DNA from: Phyto melanocephala
Taxonomy: Eukaryota > Arthropoda > Insecta > Diptera > Rhinophoridae
Direction of reading: 5' to 3'
Assembly (NCBI GenBank): GCA_941918925.1
Contig: OW799233.1
Coordinates: forward strand, 29,890,421-29,954,420
DNA: 64,000 nucleotides
Shown here: piece after piece, positions 10,224 through 23,298 of the stretch
Layout of the letters: each line of letters opens with the position of its first letter
How positions within the stretch are numbered: the stretch's first letter is position 1
Notes under the pieces: generated by a model
The model's database searches: none
What the model was told of the DNA's origin: nothing
What the model saw: only the letters and a program-made list of their open reading frames with translations
Position numbers and translations under genes: made by a program

Positions 10224-12945
10224 TATACCCGCCACCAAAAAAATGGTGGGGGTATATTCATTTTGTCATTCCGTTTGTAACACATCGAAATATCCATTGT
10301 AGACCCCATAAAGTATATATATTCTGAATCGGGGTTTGATTTTATGACGATCTAGCTATGTCCGTCCGTCTGTCCGTCTGTTGAAAGCACGATAGAGGTC
10401 GCACCGAAAAAGCTAGGGGGCTCAAATTTTGCCAGAATCTTTCTTATAGACATGGTTTGTTTGGTGTTGAAAATGGGCTAAATCGGAATATTAGGAAGAG
10501 AGTTATAGCTCGAAAAGCAAGAGCAGGTCAAAAAAACCGTGTCCTTCGAACATCGAATAAAATGGAATTGTGTCCAAACGCCTTAACGTAGACTCATGAA
10601 ACTTCGAATGTATATTTCCTGAATAAATGCAATATCTTTCCCCGAAAATTGTCTAAATCTATGCATTAGGAGAGGAGCTATCGATCAAAATGTACGAAAA
10701 TTTATACCGCACAGTGTATTTTTCGGTATATTTAAAAACAAAAACGTCATAAAAGCAACAAAATTGGATGTACGACTCTAAAATTTTGCACACTTTGCTC
10801 TTTGATGACACGCTTTCTTGTAACGGCAAATCAATGTGCCACGCCTACTTTTACGCTCACCTCCCATATAACGTTTTAACTAAAATTCATATAATTTCTC
10901 TATTAATAAAGATTTTGGAATAATAAAGGCCTATATTGAAACACCTCAGTTGTACTCATTCACGAAAATAACTTTGACACGCCTACTATAACGCCCACTT
11001 TTCACGTTATCTACCGTTAATGAAATTTAAAAGCTCATAAAACCGTTAAAATTAGAGGTATGATGATAAATTTTGTTACGTCTATCCCCCTAGGCAATGT
11101 CATTACTATGCCAAAAAATTAAGGTGCCACGCCCACTTTTACGCCCACCTCCCTTATAACGTTTTACCTAAAATTCATATAATTTCTCTATTAATAAAGA
11201 TTTTGGAATAATAAAGGACTATATTGAAACACCTAAGTTGTACTCATTAGCAAAAAAAACTTTGACACGCCTACTATAACGCCCACTTTCACTTTTGAAT
11301 TGTGTCCAGACGCATAAACGTAGTTTATCGAGTCAAAAGAATATTTTTCCCTTAAAATCGCTTAAATCTATGAATTAGGAAAAGAGTTATAGATAAAAAT
11401 TTACGAAAATTTATACCGCACAGTGCATATTTCAAATTTAAAACGTAATAAAACTGACAAAACTATATGTACGATTCTGAAATTTTTCAAACATGGCTTT
11501 TTGGTGAAAGTCTTCGTTATAACGGAAAATAGATGTGTCACGCACACTTTTTTCCTTAAATTTTTATAAAAATATATTAGTCATATATATTAGCATTTAT
11601 TCATCTTACACTGCGTCATTTATTGTACTGTAGCTAAATGTTAGATAAAGATGATAAGATAGATGACTCTACTAGCAACTACTAGATGGCATGCTAACAA
11701 CTTATGCTTATGTTCTCCTGAAGTTATGCTCTATTAAAAATGGGAATTTAGGAAAATTTTGACCTAAGTAAAAAAAAATTGTCTCTAAACATTATAAACA
11801 ATTTATTTTCATGTACTAATGGCTAACAAATTTTAAAATTATACAAAACTTATTTCGTTTGAAAATCTTTTAAAAGCAAAATGTTATAGAAGTTTAAAAA
11901 TCAAAATCTTACTAATAAATTTCCCGTTTTAGAAAAATGCTGAGAATGTATATATTAAATCACCCTGTGGCCCTTAAAATTTAACCTTAAATTCTCTTTC
12001 TTCCTCTTAGATTCATGTAAATTCTCTATGAATAAAGATTTTGGAATACTAAAGGACTATATTGAAATATCTAAGTTATGTTTTTTAGCAGAAATTTTAT
12101 TGACACGCTTACTTTAACGCCCATTTTCACTGAAACACTTAATTTACGAAAACATTTTACCAGCATATCCAAGTTATAAAGGGTGGTTAAATTTTAAGGG
12201 TTAATTTTAAGATGTTGATTTTGAATAAAACACAAATTATTTAGGAAATTATTATCATTTCTTTCTTAATGATAATATTTGTATGGTTCAATTATGTATG
12301 GAACAAAATATCGGCCAAATGGCCCCCCAACCTAGGCGGCACACCACGATCCGATAGTGCAAATTTTCAATGATACTGTTGATGCTCGAATGTTGGGCAC
12401 GATGATGAGTCGAGGTTCCATGCTCTTTTGCCACGTTATTGTGAAAAACAGCAATGTTTCCCATTCAACAAACTAAGATGACATTCACAGATGTTTTCAC
12501 ATTTCATACAGACCTGCTTTGCAGACATTTAAATATTTTTTACAATTCTCACGATTGTGGACGAATTCGAACGATTATGTTGACCAAAAGAATCACGAAG
12601 TGCACGAAATGCGTTTTGATTTGAACGCCCATTTTTATAAAAATCTTTAATATTTAAAATCGTTGCTCGATTGCGTATCTTTCCACGGTTCAAATTGAGA
12701 TAGTCTGAGATTGAGAAATGTCAAATGAAATACAAGAAAAAAGTTGAAGTTTAGATGTGGTTCACTTTAAACATGGGCCCTTAAAATTTAACCACCCTCT
12801 ACAAAAAAAGTGATACATATTTTATTATAAAGAGATTATTCTATAGCGATTAACAAAATAATAAATATTGTGCTTTAAATGTACACAAAATTGGTGGTGG
12901 GTATGAAAGATTCGGCACAGCCGAATATAGTGCTCTTACTTGTTT
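10224..12945 (+). mobile_element. HINE / DINE-1 (mini-me)-like composite, copy 1
   Basis: It starts with TATACCCGCCACC, part of a hairpin closing on GGTGGGGGTAT. A (TA)n block, a core near 10325-10355 and a (GTCY)n tract (10361-10381) follow. It ends with the hairpin ATTCGGCACAGCCGAAT and ATAGTGCTCTTACTTG before a T run. This is the architecture of mini-me/DINE-1 repeats, known to be non-autonomous Helentron (rolling-circle) derivatives that insert in T runs. The interior has a ~287-base tandem duplication (from ~10837 and ~11124), an inner segment at 11735-11985 and a captured Tc1/mariner derivative at 12179-12799. It is nearly identical to copy 3 at 42190-44908. Confidence 0.85.
12179..12799 (-). 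mobile_element. Tc1/mariner deletion derivative captured in HINE copy 1
   Basis: TIRs AAGGGTGGTTAAATTTTAAGG (left, first 20 bases shared) and CCTTAAAATTTAACCACCCT (right), with TA on both sides. The minus strand encodes a degraded N-terminal transposase (ERYAIEQR, then KNGRSNQNAFRALRDSFGQH) followed by scraps of the central region. There is no catalytic core. The same insertion, with the same flanking HINE sequence, occurs in three other HINE copies. Confidence 0.8.
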
Positions 12946-14426
12946 ACATTCACTGTTTAAAATTTAAAATAAATTTTTTATTATACATTTTGTCACATCC
13001 TGTCATTTGGTAGTTGTTTCTGTTCTGTAATTACCAGTTGTAGACTGCTGTAAGTTAGTCAAAATTTTAAATATAATATTTTTATCTAACTTCGCTTAAA
13101 TATATAAATAAATCAGATATACATATGTATGTGCATATATAAAAAGTGGAGATAAAAAAGTATTCATTTGAATGAATAATGACGAATTTAGTCGCTTGGA
13201 ACTAAAAGGTTTAATAAAAAACTTAAACTAACACTACCAAGTGATTCTTAAACAAGACGTACATTTTAGAGGTGTGTTATTGAGACAACACCATGCCTGG
13301 AGAAATTTAAGGCGTAGAAAATTCATTTTATGGCGTTCTTTTAGTTTTATTTTTTTTTTTTTTATTTGCACTGTTAGAAAAAATAAAATAATTTATTTTT
13401 CTCAGTTGTTTAACATATTTTTGTGGATCTTAAAAATATTTGTGCGAAATGTGGAAATTGTGAAAAATTTTTAAAAGTCTATTTTTTCTACTGTTCTTCC
13501 TAATGTTACATCCTCTGCTATTTCTGTTGCTGTCTACATTACCTTAACGAGTATACGGCGTTTTATTGATGTTTGTGCATATTTTATTGTGTCAGTACAA
13601 AAGCGGCTTGTATATTACATGAATGTTCATATAATATAAAGTTTATTGGTTTTGTAGAAATTGTGGCTTTCACACCTTGCATGTTTCGCCTTATTTTTTT
13701 TTCCTTTTTTTAATACTGAATTATTCTATTTTATTTAATTTTTTTGTTGCGATTTTACGATTTTTTTAATACAGCTGTGCTTGTACAGGTAATAAAAGAA
13801 TTTAATTTTTTTACGATTCAAGTATTAAGTGATATACTTGATTGAAACATAATTGAAGTACTGCTGTAGTCCTCAAATAGATCAACATTTTAAAACTTTG
13901 TAAAAATTAAGTAATTGCATATACAATTTCTTACATTTTATTTCCGAGTTCAAATTTAATTTACGATTATAGTTGTTATAAAAATAGCAATCAAATCGAA
14001 AAAATTAAGAACAAAAATCTACTTATTAGATCAATCAATATATTTCTTAGCACGTTCACCCATTTGGAAAAAAATTTAACATTTTCAAAAAATATTTCAT
14101 ACTGTTCCACAAAAGTTTTTAACCTTTACACGCCTAGAATTTCCAAATTTCAATCACCCATAACTTTCTGAATATAGTGCTTACTTGAAATGCAGAAATT
14201 GTATGAGGTATAAAATGTATAGATTGCGTTGATGCAAGAACGCGTGGTATAGACTTTTGTTTTTTATCTGCTGAAAGAAGTGATATAATAGTTTTTAAAG
14301 CTTAAAAAAATCCAGCACATGTTTTGTAGATATTTGTTGGTAAGATTAGGTTTAAACTTGTTTCTATTTTTGTTGGTTTTAATAAATTTTTTAACTTCAA
14401 ATTTTCGTTGGCAAGCTTAATTTTCT

Positions 14427-15480
14427 GTGACAATTATTGTCACTAGCATAGTATATAGTCAAAACCTACATCTATACAAAGTCTTGTTGTTGTCACATAA
14501 AATTGTCTATACAAAATCTTGTGACTGTCACAAAATTTTTTTTTTTAGAAAATCTTGTCACTGTCAGAAAATTGTTCACAGGAAATTCTGTCACTTTAAA
14601 AAAAAAAATTTTCAGAGAAAATCTTGTCATGGTCACACAAATTTTTCTATAAAATAATTTTACTGCAACATAAAAATTTCTAAACAAAATCTTGTTACTG
14701 TTACACAAAAAGTTTGTATAAAAAACCTTGCTATTGTCACGCATAATTTTGTATATAAAAGCTTGTCGCTGTCACATAAAATTTTCTGTGCTTAATTTTG
14801 TCACTGTCATAAAAAAATTTCTATATAAAGTCTTGTCACACAAAATTTTTATACAAAATCTTCTCACTGTAAGAAAAAATTTACTGTAAAAAATCGTGTT
14901 ACTGTCACACAATATGTTCTGTAGAAAATCTTATCACTATCACATAAAATTTTCAACAGAAAATCTTGTTACTGTACCTGTCACATAAAATTTTCTAAAG
15001 CAAATTTTATCACGATCACACATAATTTTTTTTTAGAAAATTTTGTCACGGTCACACATAATTTTTTTAGAAAATTTTGTCACGGTCACACATAATTTTC
15101 TATAGAAAATCTTGTAACAAAAAATTTTTTATAGAAAATATTGTCACTGTCAATGAAAATTTTCAGTGACTAATCTTATCACGCAAAATTTTCTGTAAAC
15201 ATTTTTGTCACTATCAAACAAAAATTTGTAAAGGAAGTCTCGTGACTATCATACAAGTTTTTTTATTAAAACTATTACGTCCATTTAACAAATTTTTTTA
15301 TAAAACTTTTTGTCACTGCCTTACAATTTTTTTTCTGCAGAATATCTTGACACTTTTACACAACATTTTTCCTCTCAAGCAAGATTTTATGTGCCAATGA
15401 AAAACTTTTTACTGTTATACAAAATTTTCTATAGAAGAACTTGTCGCTATTACACAAAGTATTCTATAGAAAATCTAGAT
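14427..15480. repeat. Degenerate ~35-base tandem repeat (minisatellite)
   Basis: About 30 imperfect units of the type 'AAAATCTTGTCACTGTCACA' plus a T-rich AAAATTTTCTATAG spacer follow head to tail. Unit length varies from roughly 30 to 40 bases. Long frames across it on both strands are repeat translations and not genes. It lies in the intron upstream of exon 5862-6000. Confidence 0.85.
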
Positions 15481-15794
15481 ATAATTTCTATACAAAGTAC
15501 ATTAACAACCAAACAGAATGTGTTAATTGATTTGCAATTATCAGCGAGAGATAAAATCGTGAAAAAACCTTTTTTAAAATACTTATTTGTTTATGTTTTT
15601 TCTTATTTCGAAATTAAATATTATTAAAAAATTATTAAAGTCCACCTAACTTATATATTTTTATGTTGAACATGACAAGCTCACTGAATGAGGAATTTTA
15701 ATTTATTATCCTCTTACATTAAAGTTACCTTAAATTCGTTATGAGTGGGTATTTTAAAATTAATGAAAATAGAATTGGTTTTTGTTGAATTTAC

Positions 15795-16007
15795 CTGATA
15801 TTAATTGGATGCTGTACTGGCCTCTCCCAATCTGTATACTCATTAACAATTGTTGCAAATATTTCATTTAGATGATACGTGTATGTGTTGCGTACGTAGG
15901 CCTTTAAGATTTTCGAGCGTCTGTCCGCTTCAATGCCATATTGAACATCACCGGAGTTAAAGGAGAAAAATGCCTCCGCACGTGTCACACCAGCCATTAA
16001 ATCATAT
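15795..16007 (-). CDS. Nlg: Neuroligin exon (YDLMAGVTRAEAFFSF...HPINIR)
   Basis: A 213-base exon with an ACAG acceptor above 16007 and a GTAAAT donor below 15795. The first base completes the Arg codon of the micro-exon (KLSR) and the exon ends with two bases of the next Arg. YDLMAGVTRAEAFFSF corresponds to the YD(I/L)M-GVN-x-GE segment of neuroligins and cholinesterases. The Glu of TRAEAFF sits where cholinesterases have the catalytic acid, so only the nucleophile of the triad is missing in this protein. Confidence 0.95.
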
Positions 16008-17931
16008 CTGTAAACAAATTCACAAGGTGTAGATAAATTTATATGTATGTACTTAAGAGATATAATAATGTATATTGAAATATGGAAATAAAGATTTTTT
16101 CTTTAGTTTAAAAAAAATTTGGCATACAAATATGATGAAAATGCTGATAATACTGGAAACTACTACGAACCAAGGGAGTCCATTATTAAGCAGAATACAA
16201 ACAAAACTGATTGTCGTTAAAAAAAATTGCAAAATAATAATAATAATAATATATAGTACGTTTTCTATTAAACATTACAATCATATATTTTTGCCAGAAT
16301 GATTAAGTTTAATTAAAGAAAATAGCGAAAATGTCTGTGTTATTTTCTGAATATTATTTAGATTATAATTTTCATTATTTGCAAGGCAATAGAAGCAACT
16401 TAAGGATGAACGCAAGAATTATATTTGGTCTTTCTATTAGAAGTATGGATACGAGTAAACGGTTAATTTTAATTATTATTTTAATTTGCTCTCTGACCTG
16501 GAAATTAATTGAATATAAATATACACTTAAACATGTACATGAAGGACTGTAAAGCATTTAGATGAAAATCTCAATAAAACATTCAATATTTTTTTTTACT
16601 ATTTAAGTAGCCTTATTTTAAAATATATAATATTTTTATATACATTGTAGTGACAAATATGTGCCGCAGGGTAACTAAACTCATAATTTTGTTTGAACCG
16701 TAACATAAACCCTGTTGTGTCAGTATAAATAAATGTGTGTGAAATATGCCGGACTTGGGAAAGATCACGTTACTTAAGTTTAACTGCCAAGCATCTGGCA
16801 TAGCGACGCTTGCCAATATCAAGCGTTTGTGTGCCTTAAAGCATTAAACACTTAGATGACAGCAGGCAACACAACTACACGACTACAACGGTAGTTGACT
16901 GCAATCGTTGCCGTGTAGTCAGTTACTTATTTATATAGAAGACGACAGCAACAGCTGTTTATTAAATAAATGTACATTTCAGAGGTGCCTTTGAAAGTAT
17001 TTCACTTTCTTAAATATACAATCGCTTGTATGTATACCAATTACAAATTTAAAAACAAATAAATATATGTTTTAAAACCTTGTTTATTTTTAATATAAAT
17101 AATTATTTAATCCATATATAACTTTTTTTTCCTCTTTTTCTTGTAAATAAAGTTAGGTATTTTTAAACTCATATTAATTTAACATTTTTTGTTATAGAAA
17201 TTAGCCTAAGTGGGCGCCACAGCAAAAATGTAGCCGTGCAGTCGTATGCTGTGATGGCTTCAAAATAATCGTCTCTATATTAACGCGTGTATTTTATTTT
17301 TGACATATTATAGTCGGCAGCCTGCTGCCGTCTATGTGTTTATAGCATAACTGTTAACGTTTTTAGGCAGTGATATAAACACACACACGAAGCAAAACTA
17401 TTGGTGTGTGTGTATTGCAGTATCGGCAGACTTCAAATTACTTTCATTTTCATATATTTTCCCACAGAATATCAGTGTGGCACTAACAACTAATTTTTAT
17501 CTACCAACACTAGTTATTTAAATTATAATAAGAATTTAGAATGAGTACTAACCAACACTGTAGAAGTACTAAACAAATTGTGAGATTCTTATAAGTAAAT
17601 ACTATAGAAGAAAAAACAAGAAATTATAATTTGACTATCAACTCGCTAAGTTCAAGCTTCCAAGAGGAGCTCCTTAAACTAATAATAAAAAATAAACAGA
17701 GAAGCTCCAAGAGAGCTCACTGGAAACCAACAAAAGTAACTGTTTTCTAATTCTTTAACAATAACCATATTTACAATATTTTTAATTAAAAAAACTTTTT
17801 TTTTTTATTTACAAAATATTAAATAAGAAATTCAGCCACATTTACTCAAAATATTCCATAGAAAAATTTTTAAAATTTACTGAAATTATTCTTTTCTACT
17901 CTATAACGTTAAAAATAAAATTTATATAAAA

Positions 17932-18380
17932 CTACCTGACCCGGCAAACGTTGTTTTGCCTTATAAATTATTTATAGGAAATATTTTTTACATAAAAAAA
18001 AACGTAAACTATATGTGTTCTAAGGTATGCACATCTATCTTAGTTTAAAATTTCATTGAAGTCGTCACGTTATTTAGGTGAGGCATAAATTGTCCCTTGG
18101 AGTGAGTCACCCTAAATATTTAGGAATATGAAAAATGGGCGTTAAAGTAGGCGTGGCAAAAAAATATCCTATTAGTCATATCAAAGTATTAGTTATATTA
18201 TATCAAAATATTCCAAGAAGATCGGTCCAGCAGTCTGGCCTACCTGAGGGGGCGTCAAAAAATGCGTGGCGTTGATGGGTATGAAAAAAAGATGTTGACC
18301 GCTTCTCAGACCTATCTGATGTGCTCCCCAAATTTCATTAAAATCGGTCAGCCATTTCGGAGTGTTGAGTGAAATTCACA
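17932..18380 (-). mobile_element. Helitron 3' fragment, minus strand
   Basis: Read on the minus strand the segment ends AACGTTTGCCGGGTCAGGTAG, which is the terminal motif of insect Helitrons with the usual final CTAG changed to GTAG (17932-17935). The body contains the frequent phrases 'gaagatcggtccagcagtctgg' and 'aaaatcggtcagcc', seen in non-autonomous Helitrons and related repeats. The 5' boundary near 18380 is a guess. Confidence 0.6.
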
Positions 18381-20187
18381 TAAAATTCTTTAAAAATTTC
18401 TATAAAAAGCCGATTTTAAATGTCATTTGGAAAATTGATCAGTATTGCACAGTATTTTCCACACAAAATATCAGTCGTCTTCTCACAAAATTGTCCGTCT
18501 ACAACTTAATTTCATTTAGACACAATATTTTTATTGCTAAGCTAAGAAAACTCCGTATTCCATCTAACTCTTTTATAAAAAATTCAGTAGAATTTCTTAT
18601 AAATCTTCTATAAAAAATCACAAAATTTTATATAAAAAATCCAATCAGAGAATAATAATTTTTCCTTAGACGACTGAGGAAGTTAATATACAAACTTTCT
18701 TGAAAAATTCAATACAACAATATTTAACAAAAATCTGCTTATATTTCAACAAATTTTTTTTAAGCATTTACTCACATTCAGGAAAGTTCAGATAATAATT
18801 TTATCCAAAACTCATTTATATTTAGCTATAAATTTGAAATTTGTTTAAATTTCGTTTTTTTCTAAAGATTCTTAGAAGTAATTGTTTTTAAATTCTTTGT
18901 AGCCTAATTCTACTTATTGGCTAAATTAAATTCTTCAATTCTTATAACAAAGAAGAAAATAACAATTTTTTCTTTTATCAACCTAAAAACTTATTGAAAT
19001 AAAGATATTCTTTTTTCTAAATCCGAAGGAGGGGTAAAATTCGAAATTTGTTTTCGTGTAGTAAAAGAGTGTATAAATCTAGCATTTAGGGATGAACAAT
19101 TTAAATGAATGAATACGTAGGAGATAGACTTAAACAATAAAACTGCAAATAACAATTCATGTAATGGTGGTAGTAAAAATAAATTGCTGTTACAAAAACT
19201 ATTATTTGTGACAAAGAAAAACTAACTGTGCATACAAGTCTTTAGATTTTCCTTTTTTCTTGCCTAGATCGACATTTTATTTTAATTTTTTCTTTTTTCA
19301 TTTTAACTGGCCACAAATGCTTTAATATCAATGTATTGTTAAACAAATGCATACAAATAACGTGTACAGTAAATAGAGAAAAAAATTAAATAAATACCGT
19401 AGCAAAAAGCAAATGTAAAATTATGACTTGTAATAAAAAAAAAATTCTAAAAAAAAAATGACCAACCAAATGTACTCAAGTTGACAGATTTCTTTCAAAA
19501 GTCAAACAAGAGAAAGGCAATGTTTTCAACAATAAAGGCCAACATCCAAATTGTTAGAAACACTTCCTTTATGTGAAAAAGGGTCACTATGACCATCCTT
19601 AAATACACAACCTTTTTGACAAAAAATAAAAATAAATTGGGATATGCTACCAATTTTAGGGTAAATATCATAAATAAAGTTCTTGTAATAAATGATATAA
19701 AAGTAATCAAAGATGATATTTTTTCCATTTCTTAAATTTTTATTATTTATTGTAATAATTTTTTTGTTCGTATCTGTTTCCCTTTTTCACAACTCAAACA
19801 CATTCACTCACTAAAAAGAAAATTATATTTTTTTTTACTAACTGGCAGCAAATCTTAAAGTTAAGAGTGAGAAATGACCTTTTACAATTTTGTTCAAACA
19901 ATTTTATTAAAAAACAATACCAGGGTATCTCTTGGGATATCATTATGATACAAAAAAAAATGAAATGTTTTTTAAACTTCATTATAAGTTCGGTACTAAC
20001 GTTATGATAACCGATTTAAGATTTAAATCAAAAATCTAATCGGATTTTGTAAATCTTTTGTAATTTAATACAATTAAGAAAAATTTTCTACTTAGATAAA
20101 GTTTTTGAATTTTAGAAAGTAGAATGAAAAAGAAAAATTATAAAAAAACAAGTAAAAGTATTGTATTCGGTTATGCAGTATCTAATA

Positions 20188-20345
20188 CGAGGGTTCCTTT
20201 AAATTTTGGGATAAAAGACTATATATTTTTAAAAAAAAATTTCGCTTCATTATGGCTTCATTGCTTTTCAAAATAATGTCCATGAAGATCAATACACTTT
20301 TGAAAATATATGTGAACCATACGTTCGAAACACTTTTCCAATTAT
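20188..20345 (-). mobile_element. Mariner transposase C-terminal remnant
   Basis: On the minus strand a frame reads CFERMVHIYFQKCIDLHGHY then FEKQ and a TGA at 20258-20260, the standard C-terminus of mariner-family transposases. One base is missing just upstream (W-K-K), so the frame is broken. A TIR-like CGAGGGTTCCTTTAAATTTT starts at 20188 after a TA. The other end was not found, so the element is truncated or too decayed. Confidence 0.75.
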
Positions 20346-21790
20346 ATTGGGGTACCTCCTAAAAATGAATTTTGAAATTTTTTTTTTACTTTTGTCGGAT
20401 TTTGCTCGTTTGTGAAGACCCTGTTATTTACTTTCAGGCTCTTCAGCATAGATCTACAATTTTTCACTTATTACGTTTCATGGTGTTTCCTTTTAAAGAA
20501 AAAAATTTAATAAATATGTAACTTCTAAACTGCTTATCCGAATTGCATAAAAAAAAGCTATAGCTTGTTGCAGAGTCATTTCAATCGTTGTATTTTGAGC
20601 AGGTTTTCTTAAGCAGGTTATTAAATTACAGCATAAATTTCTCTTAAATTATCTTAAATTAAAGGTACTTTACTTATATTTCAACTATTGTTATATGTTC
20701 TTTTATTATTAATCTTTATCAACATGCATGTTTAACATGCATATAAACATAAACTACGCCCATTAGCTAATAAATACTCGTTTGCATGATGTAGGTATAA
20801 AAAGTTTACCCAGTTGTAGACAAAAGTACAAAGCTACACTGTACAAACCGACACTATGAAATAATTTCAAAAGGATTTAATCAACGAACCATATACGAAA
20901 ATTTTATGCCAACCTGTATAAAACTAAATGCACCAATGCCTAGGGGAAACTAATAACTAAGAGCACAATTAAACAGCTTTTGAGGTGAAAGTATTTTTTT
21001 CAAGTGTCGATCTAAATTTGTCTTCTCTTCATCTTTTTGTCACATTTTTATGGCTGACAGTGTAACATCTATCAAATAATACCTTTAACTAAGTTTACGT
21101 TATAGACATTGTTACTATTGGTTTTGTACACCTTGTAAATATGTACTTGTACATTCTTGTAAATATTTGAATTATGCATTTGTGTATGTATGTGTAAACA
21201 TGAATTTCATACATTCACATTAATTCGCATGAATGCAGGTGTACCTATTGTACTCTATTTACACACACACACTTGTTTACGTTAATGTTAAGATTTCATT
21301 ACATTGTTCACTGTTTTATATGTAAGCGAGCCTGTATTACTCTTTAAATACATATAATTAGTGTTGCTTTAATTAATGTAATCGTAGAGCGACAATTATA
21401 ATTGATTCAATAAATTTTGCATGGCAACTAGAAATTTAACCTAAAATACTAACACATCAACATTTTGGTTACAAGTTACAAGTCTACATTAAACACTTGA
21501 TTTTTCTAATTGTTAGTTTTATGTTATTTTATTATTTAATGTAAAAACTAATTTTTGGTTGCATACGTATTTGCGTGTTAAAATAAATAACATCAAATAA
21601 CAATAAATAACATCATTCAAATGCAATTGCTTTTAAGGAAATAATACATAAATTAAACGTACAAAATATAAGGTAAAGTCAGGTTAGTGAAATGGTAAAT
21701 TTCGAAATCGAAAATTACGTGTAAAGTTACAGGGGAGGGTAATTTAAAGAAAAGTCTTCCTTCACATAGTTAATTTCTTATATGTTTTAG

Positions 21791-21810
21791 TCTATATATA
21801 TAAAAGTGAA

Positions 21811-21841
<31 letters not shown>

Positions 21842-22544
21842 TAGCTATAGACTCCGAAACTGTAAAACCGATCGGGCTTAAACTTTGGTTAGTTGTTGAA
21901 CACATACCAGGGAGTGTTCATGGGTGAAAAAAAGTGGGCGGGGCCACGCCCATAAAAATTAGTTATCAGTTTTAGCTACTTGCACTTGACCGATTTTTCT
22001 GAAACTTTGCACACATATCGAGCTGTCATGACTAAATAATTTCGTGATAAGAAAAGTGGGCGGGGCCACGCCCCTAAAAAAGTTTTAATATTGGGGTACT
22101 TGCACTGGACCGATTTTTATGAAACTTTGCACACATACTAAGCTGTCACAACCATAAAATTTTGTGATTAGAAAAGTGGGCAGGGCCACGCCCATAAAAA
22201 AAGGTTATAATTTTGAGTTACTTGCACCGGACCGATTTCTCTGAAACTGTGCACACATATCGAGCTATCATGACTTAATAATTTCGTTATTAGAAAAGTG
22301 GGCAGTGCCACGCCCATAAAAAAAAGGTATCATTTTGAGGTACTTGCACTGGACCGATTATTCTGAAACTTTGCACACATATTGAGCTATTATGACTTTA
22401 CAATTTCGTGATTAGAAAAGTGGGCAATGTCACGCCCATAATAAAGATTATAATTTTTAGGTTTTAGCACTTGATATTCAATTAAAATTTAGAATGCATT
22501 TCGATTCATTAAGGGGCGTAGCAACGCGCGCCGGGTTTGGCTAG
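21791..22544 (+). mobile_element. Non-autonomous Helitron with ~121-base internal tandem repeats
   Basis: It begins TCTATATATATAAAAGTGAA and ends GCGCGCCGGGTTTGGCTAG followed by T, matching Helitron 5'-TC and 3'-CTAG rules with a GC-rich subterminal stem. After a (TG)n tract, five copies of a unit are spaced 119-125 bases. Each has GGACCGATTTTTCTGAAACT, GCACACATAT and a palindromic block GTGGGCGGGGCCACGCCC (21933, 22052, 22175, 22296, 22421). There is no coding capacity. The host base before TC is G and not the usual A. Confidence 0.85.
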
Positions 22545-22956
22545 TAATAAATAATTGAAGAAAACTGATAACGAAGCTTCGTATCGCTTTGTGGCACAAG
22601 TTACTAATTTCTGTTTAAGTGGCGTTAGTATTTAAAAATATATCAGTTATTATCTTTCCTAAATCATTCGTTCATTTCGGTCAAAATGTACTGCAAAGTG
22701 ATGGTATGTGAAAAAGAAATTAAAACTTTTAAATTTAATCTAATATGGACATTAACCCTGCTACTAGATCAAGGTCATTTGGTCCATAAAGTTGAAAAAA
22801 GAAAAAAAAAAAAATTTTATTTATCTTGGGTTAGGGACCATTTGGTCAAGCATGTATTTCAATTTGATAGATATTAAAATATTAAGTTTTTTTGGGCAAA
22901 TATAGAAAAGTTTTTTCTTTTTCATATTTTTTCTATATGTGATGAAAATTGTACTT

Positions 22957-23298
22957 TTACATCCACCACCAAAGAAATGGTGGGGGTATATTCATTTTAT
23001 CAATTCGTTAATAACACATCAAAATATCTATTTCAGACCCCATAAAGTATATATTTTTTGAATCGGGATTTCGTTCTATGAGGAGGTTGCACCGAAAGAG
23101 ATAGAGTTTCAAATTTTGCAAGATATTTCTTATACATATGGTGTGTTTGGTACTGAAAATGTGCTAAATCGGAATATTAGGGAGAGAGTTATAGCTCGTA
23201 ATGCAAGAGTACGACAAAAAGTCAGTTATTCCATGACTACATGTTGTGAAGCATATATAAGATTCAACATGGCCGAATATAGCACTGTTACTTGTTTT
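22957..23298 (+). mobile_element. Short HINE (DINE-1-like) copy
   Basis: A 0.34-kb relative of the long HINE copies. It keeps the 5' hairpin (CCACCACCAAAGAAATGGTG), the (TA) block and the 'tgctaaatcggaatattagg' segment, then jumps to the 3' end: ATATAAGATTCAACATGGCC, GAATATAGCAC and TTACTTG. The (GTCY)n tract and everything between are missing. The frame seen across it on both strands is repeat sequence. Confidence 0.8.

Larger units (their letters stand above)
6001..15794. other. Neuroligin intron (9.8 kb), repeat-rich
   Basis: The intron between the NIR and DETLEAL exons. Recognised content: a Tc1/mariner derivative (6757-7376), a decayed HINE fragment (8690-9075), a Tc1/mariner deletion copy with intact TIRs (9625-10170), a long HINE composite (10224-12945) and a minisatellite (14427-15480). 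I see no gene or element in 7377-8689, 9076-9624 or 12946-14426. Small frames there are low-complexity AT sequence. Confidence 0.75.

Noticed and set aside
14427..14744. Overlapping frames with repeated SCHCQKIV / FVTVTRF words
   Set aside because: They are translations of the ~35-base tandem repeat. The periodic peptide is a by-product.
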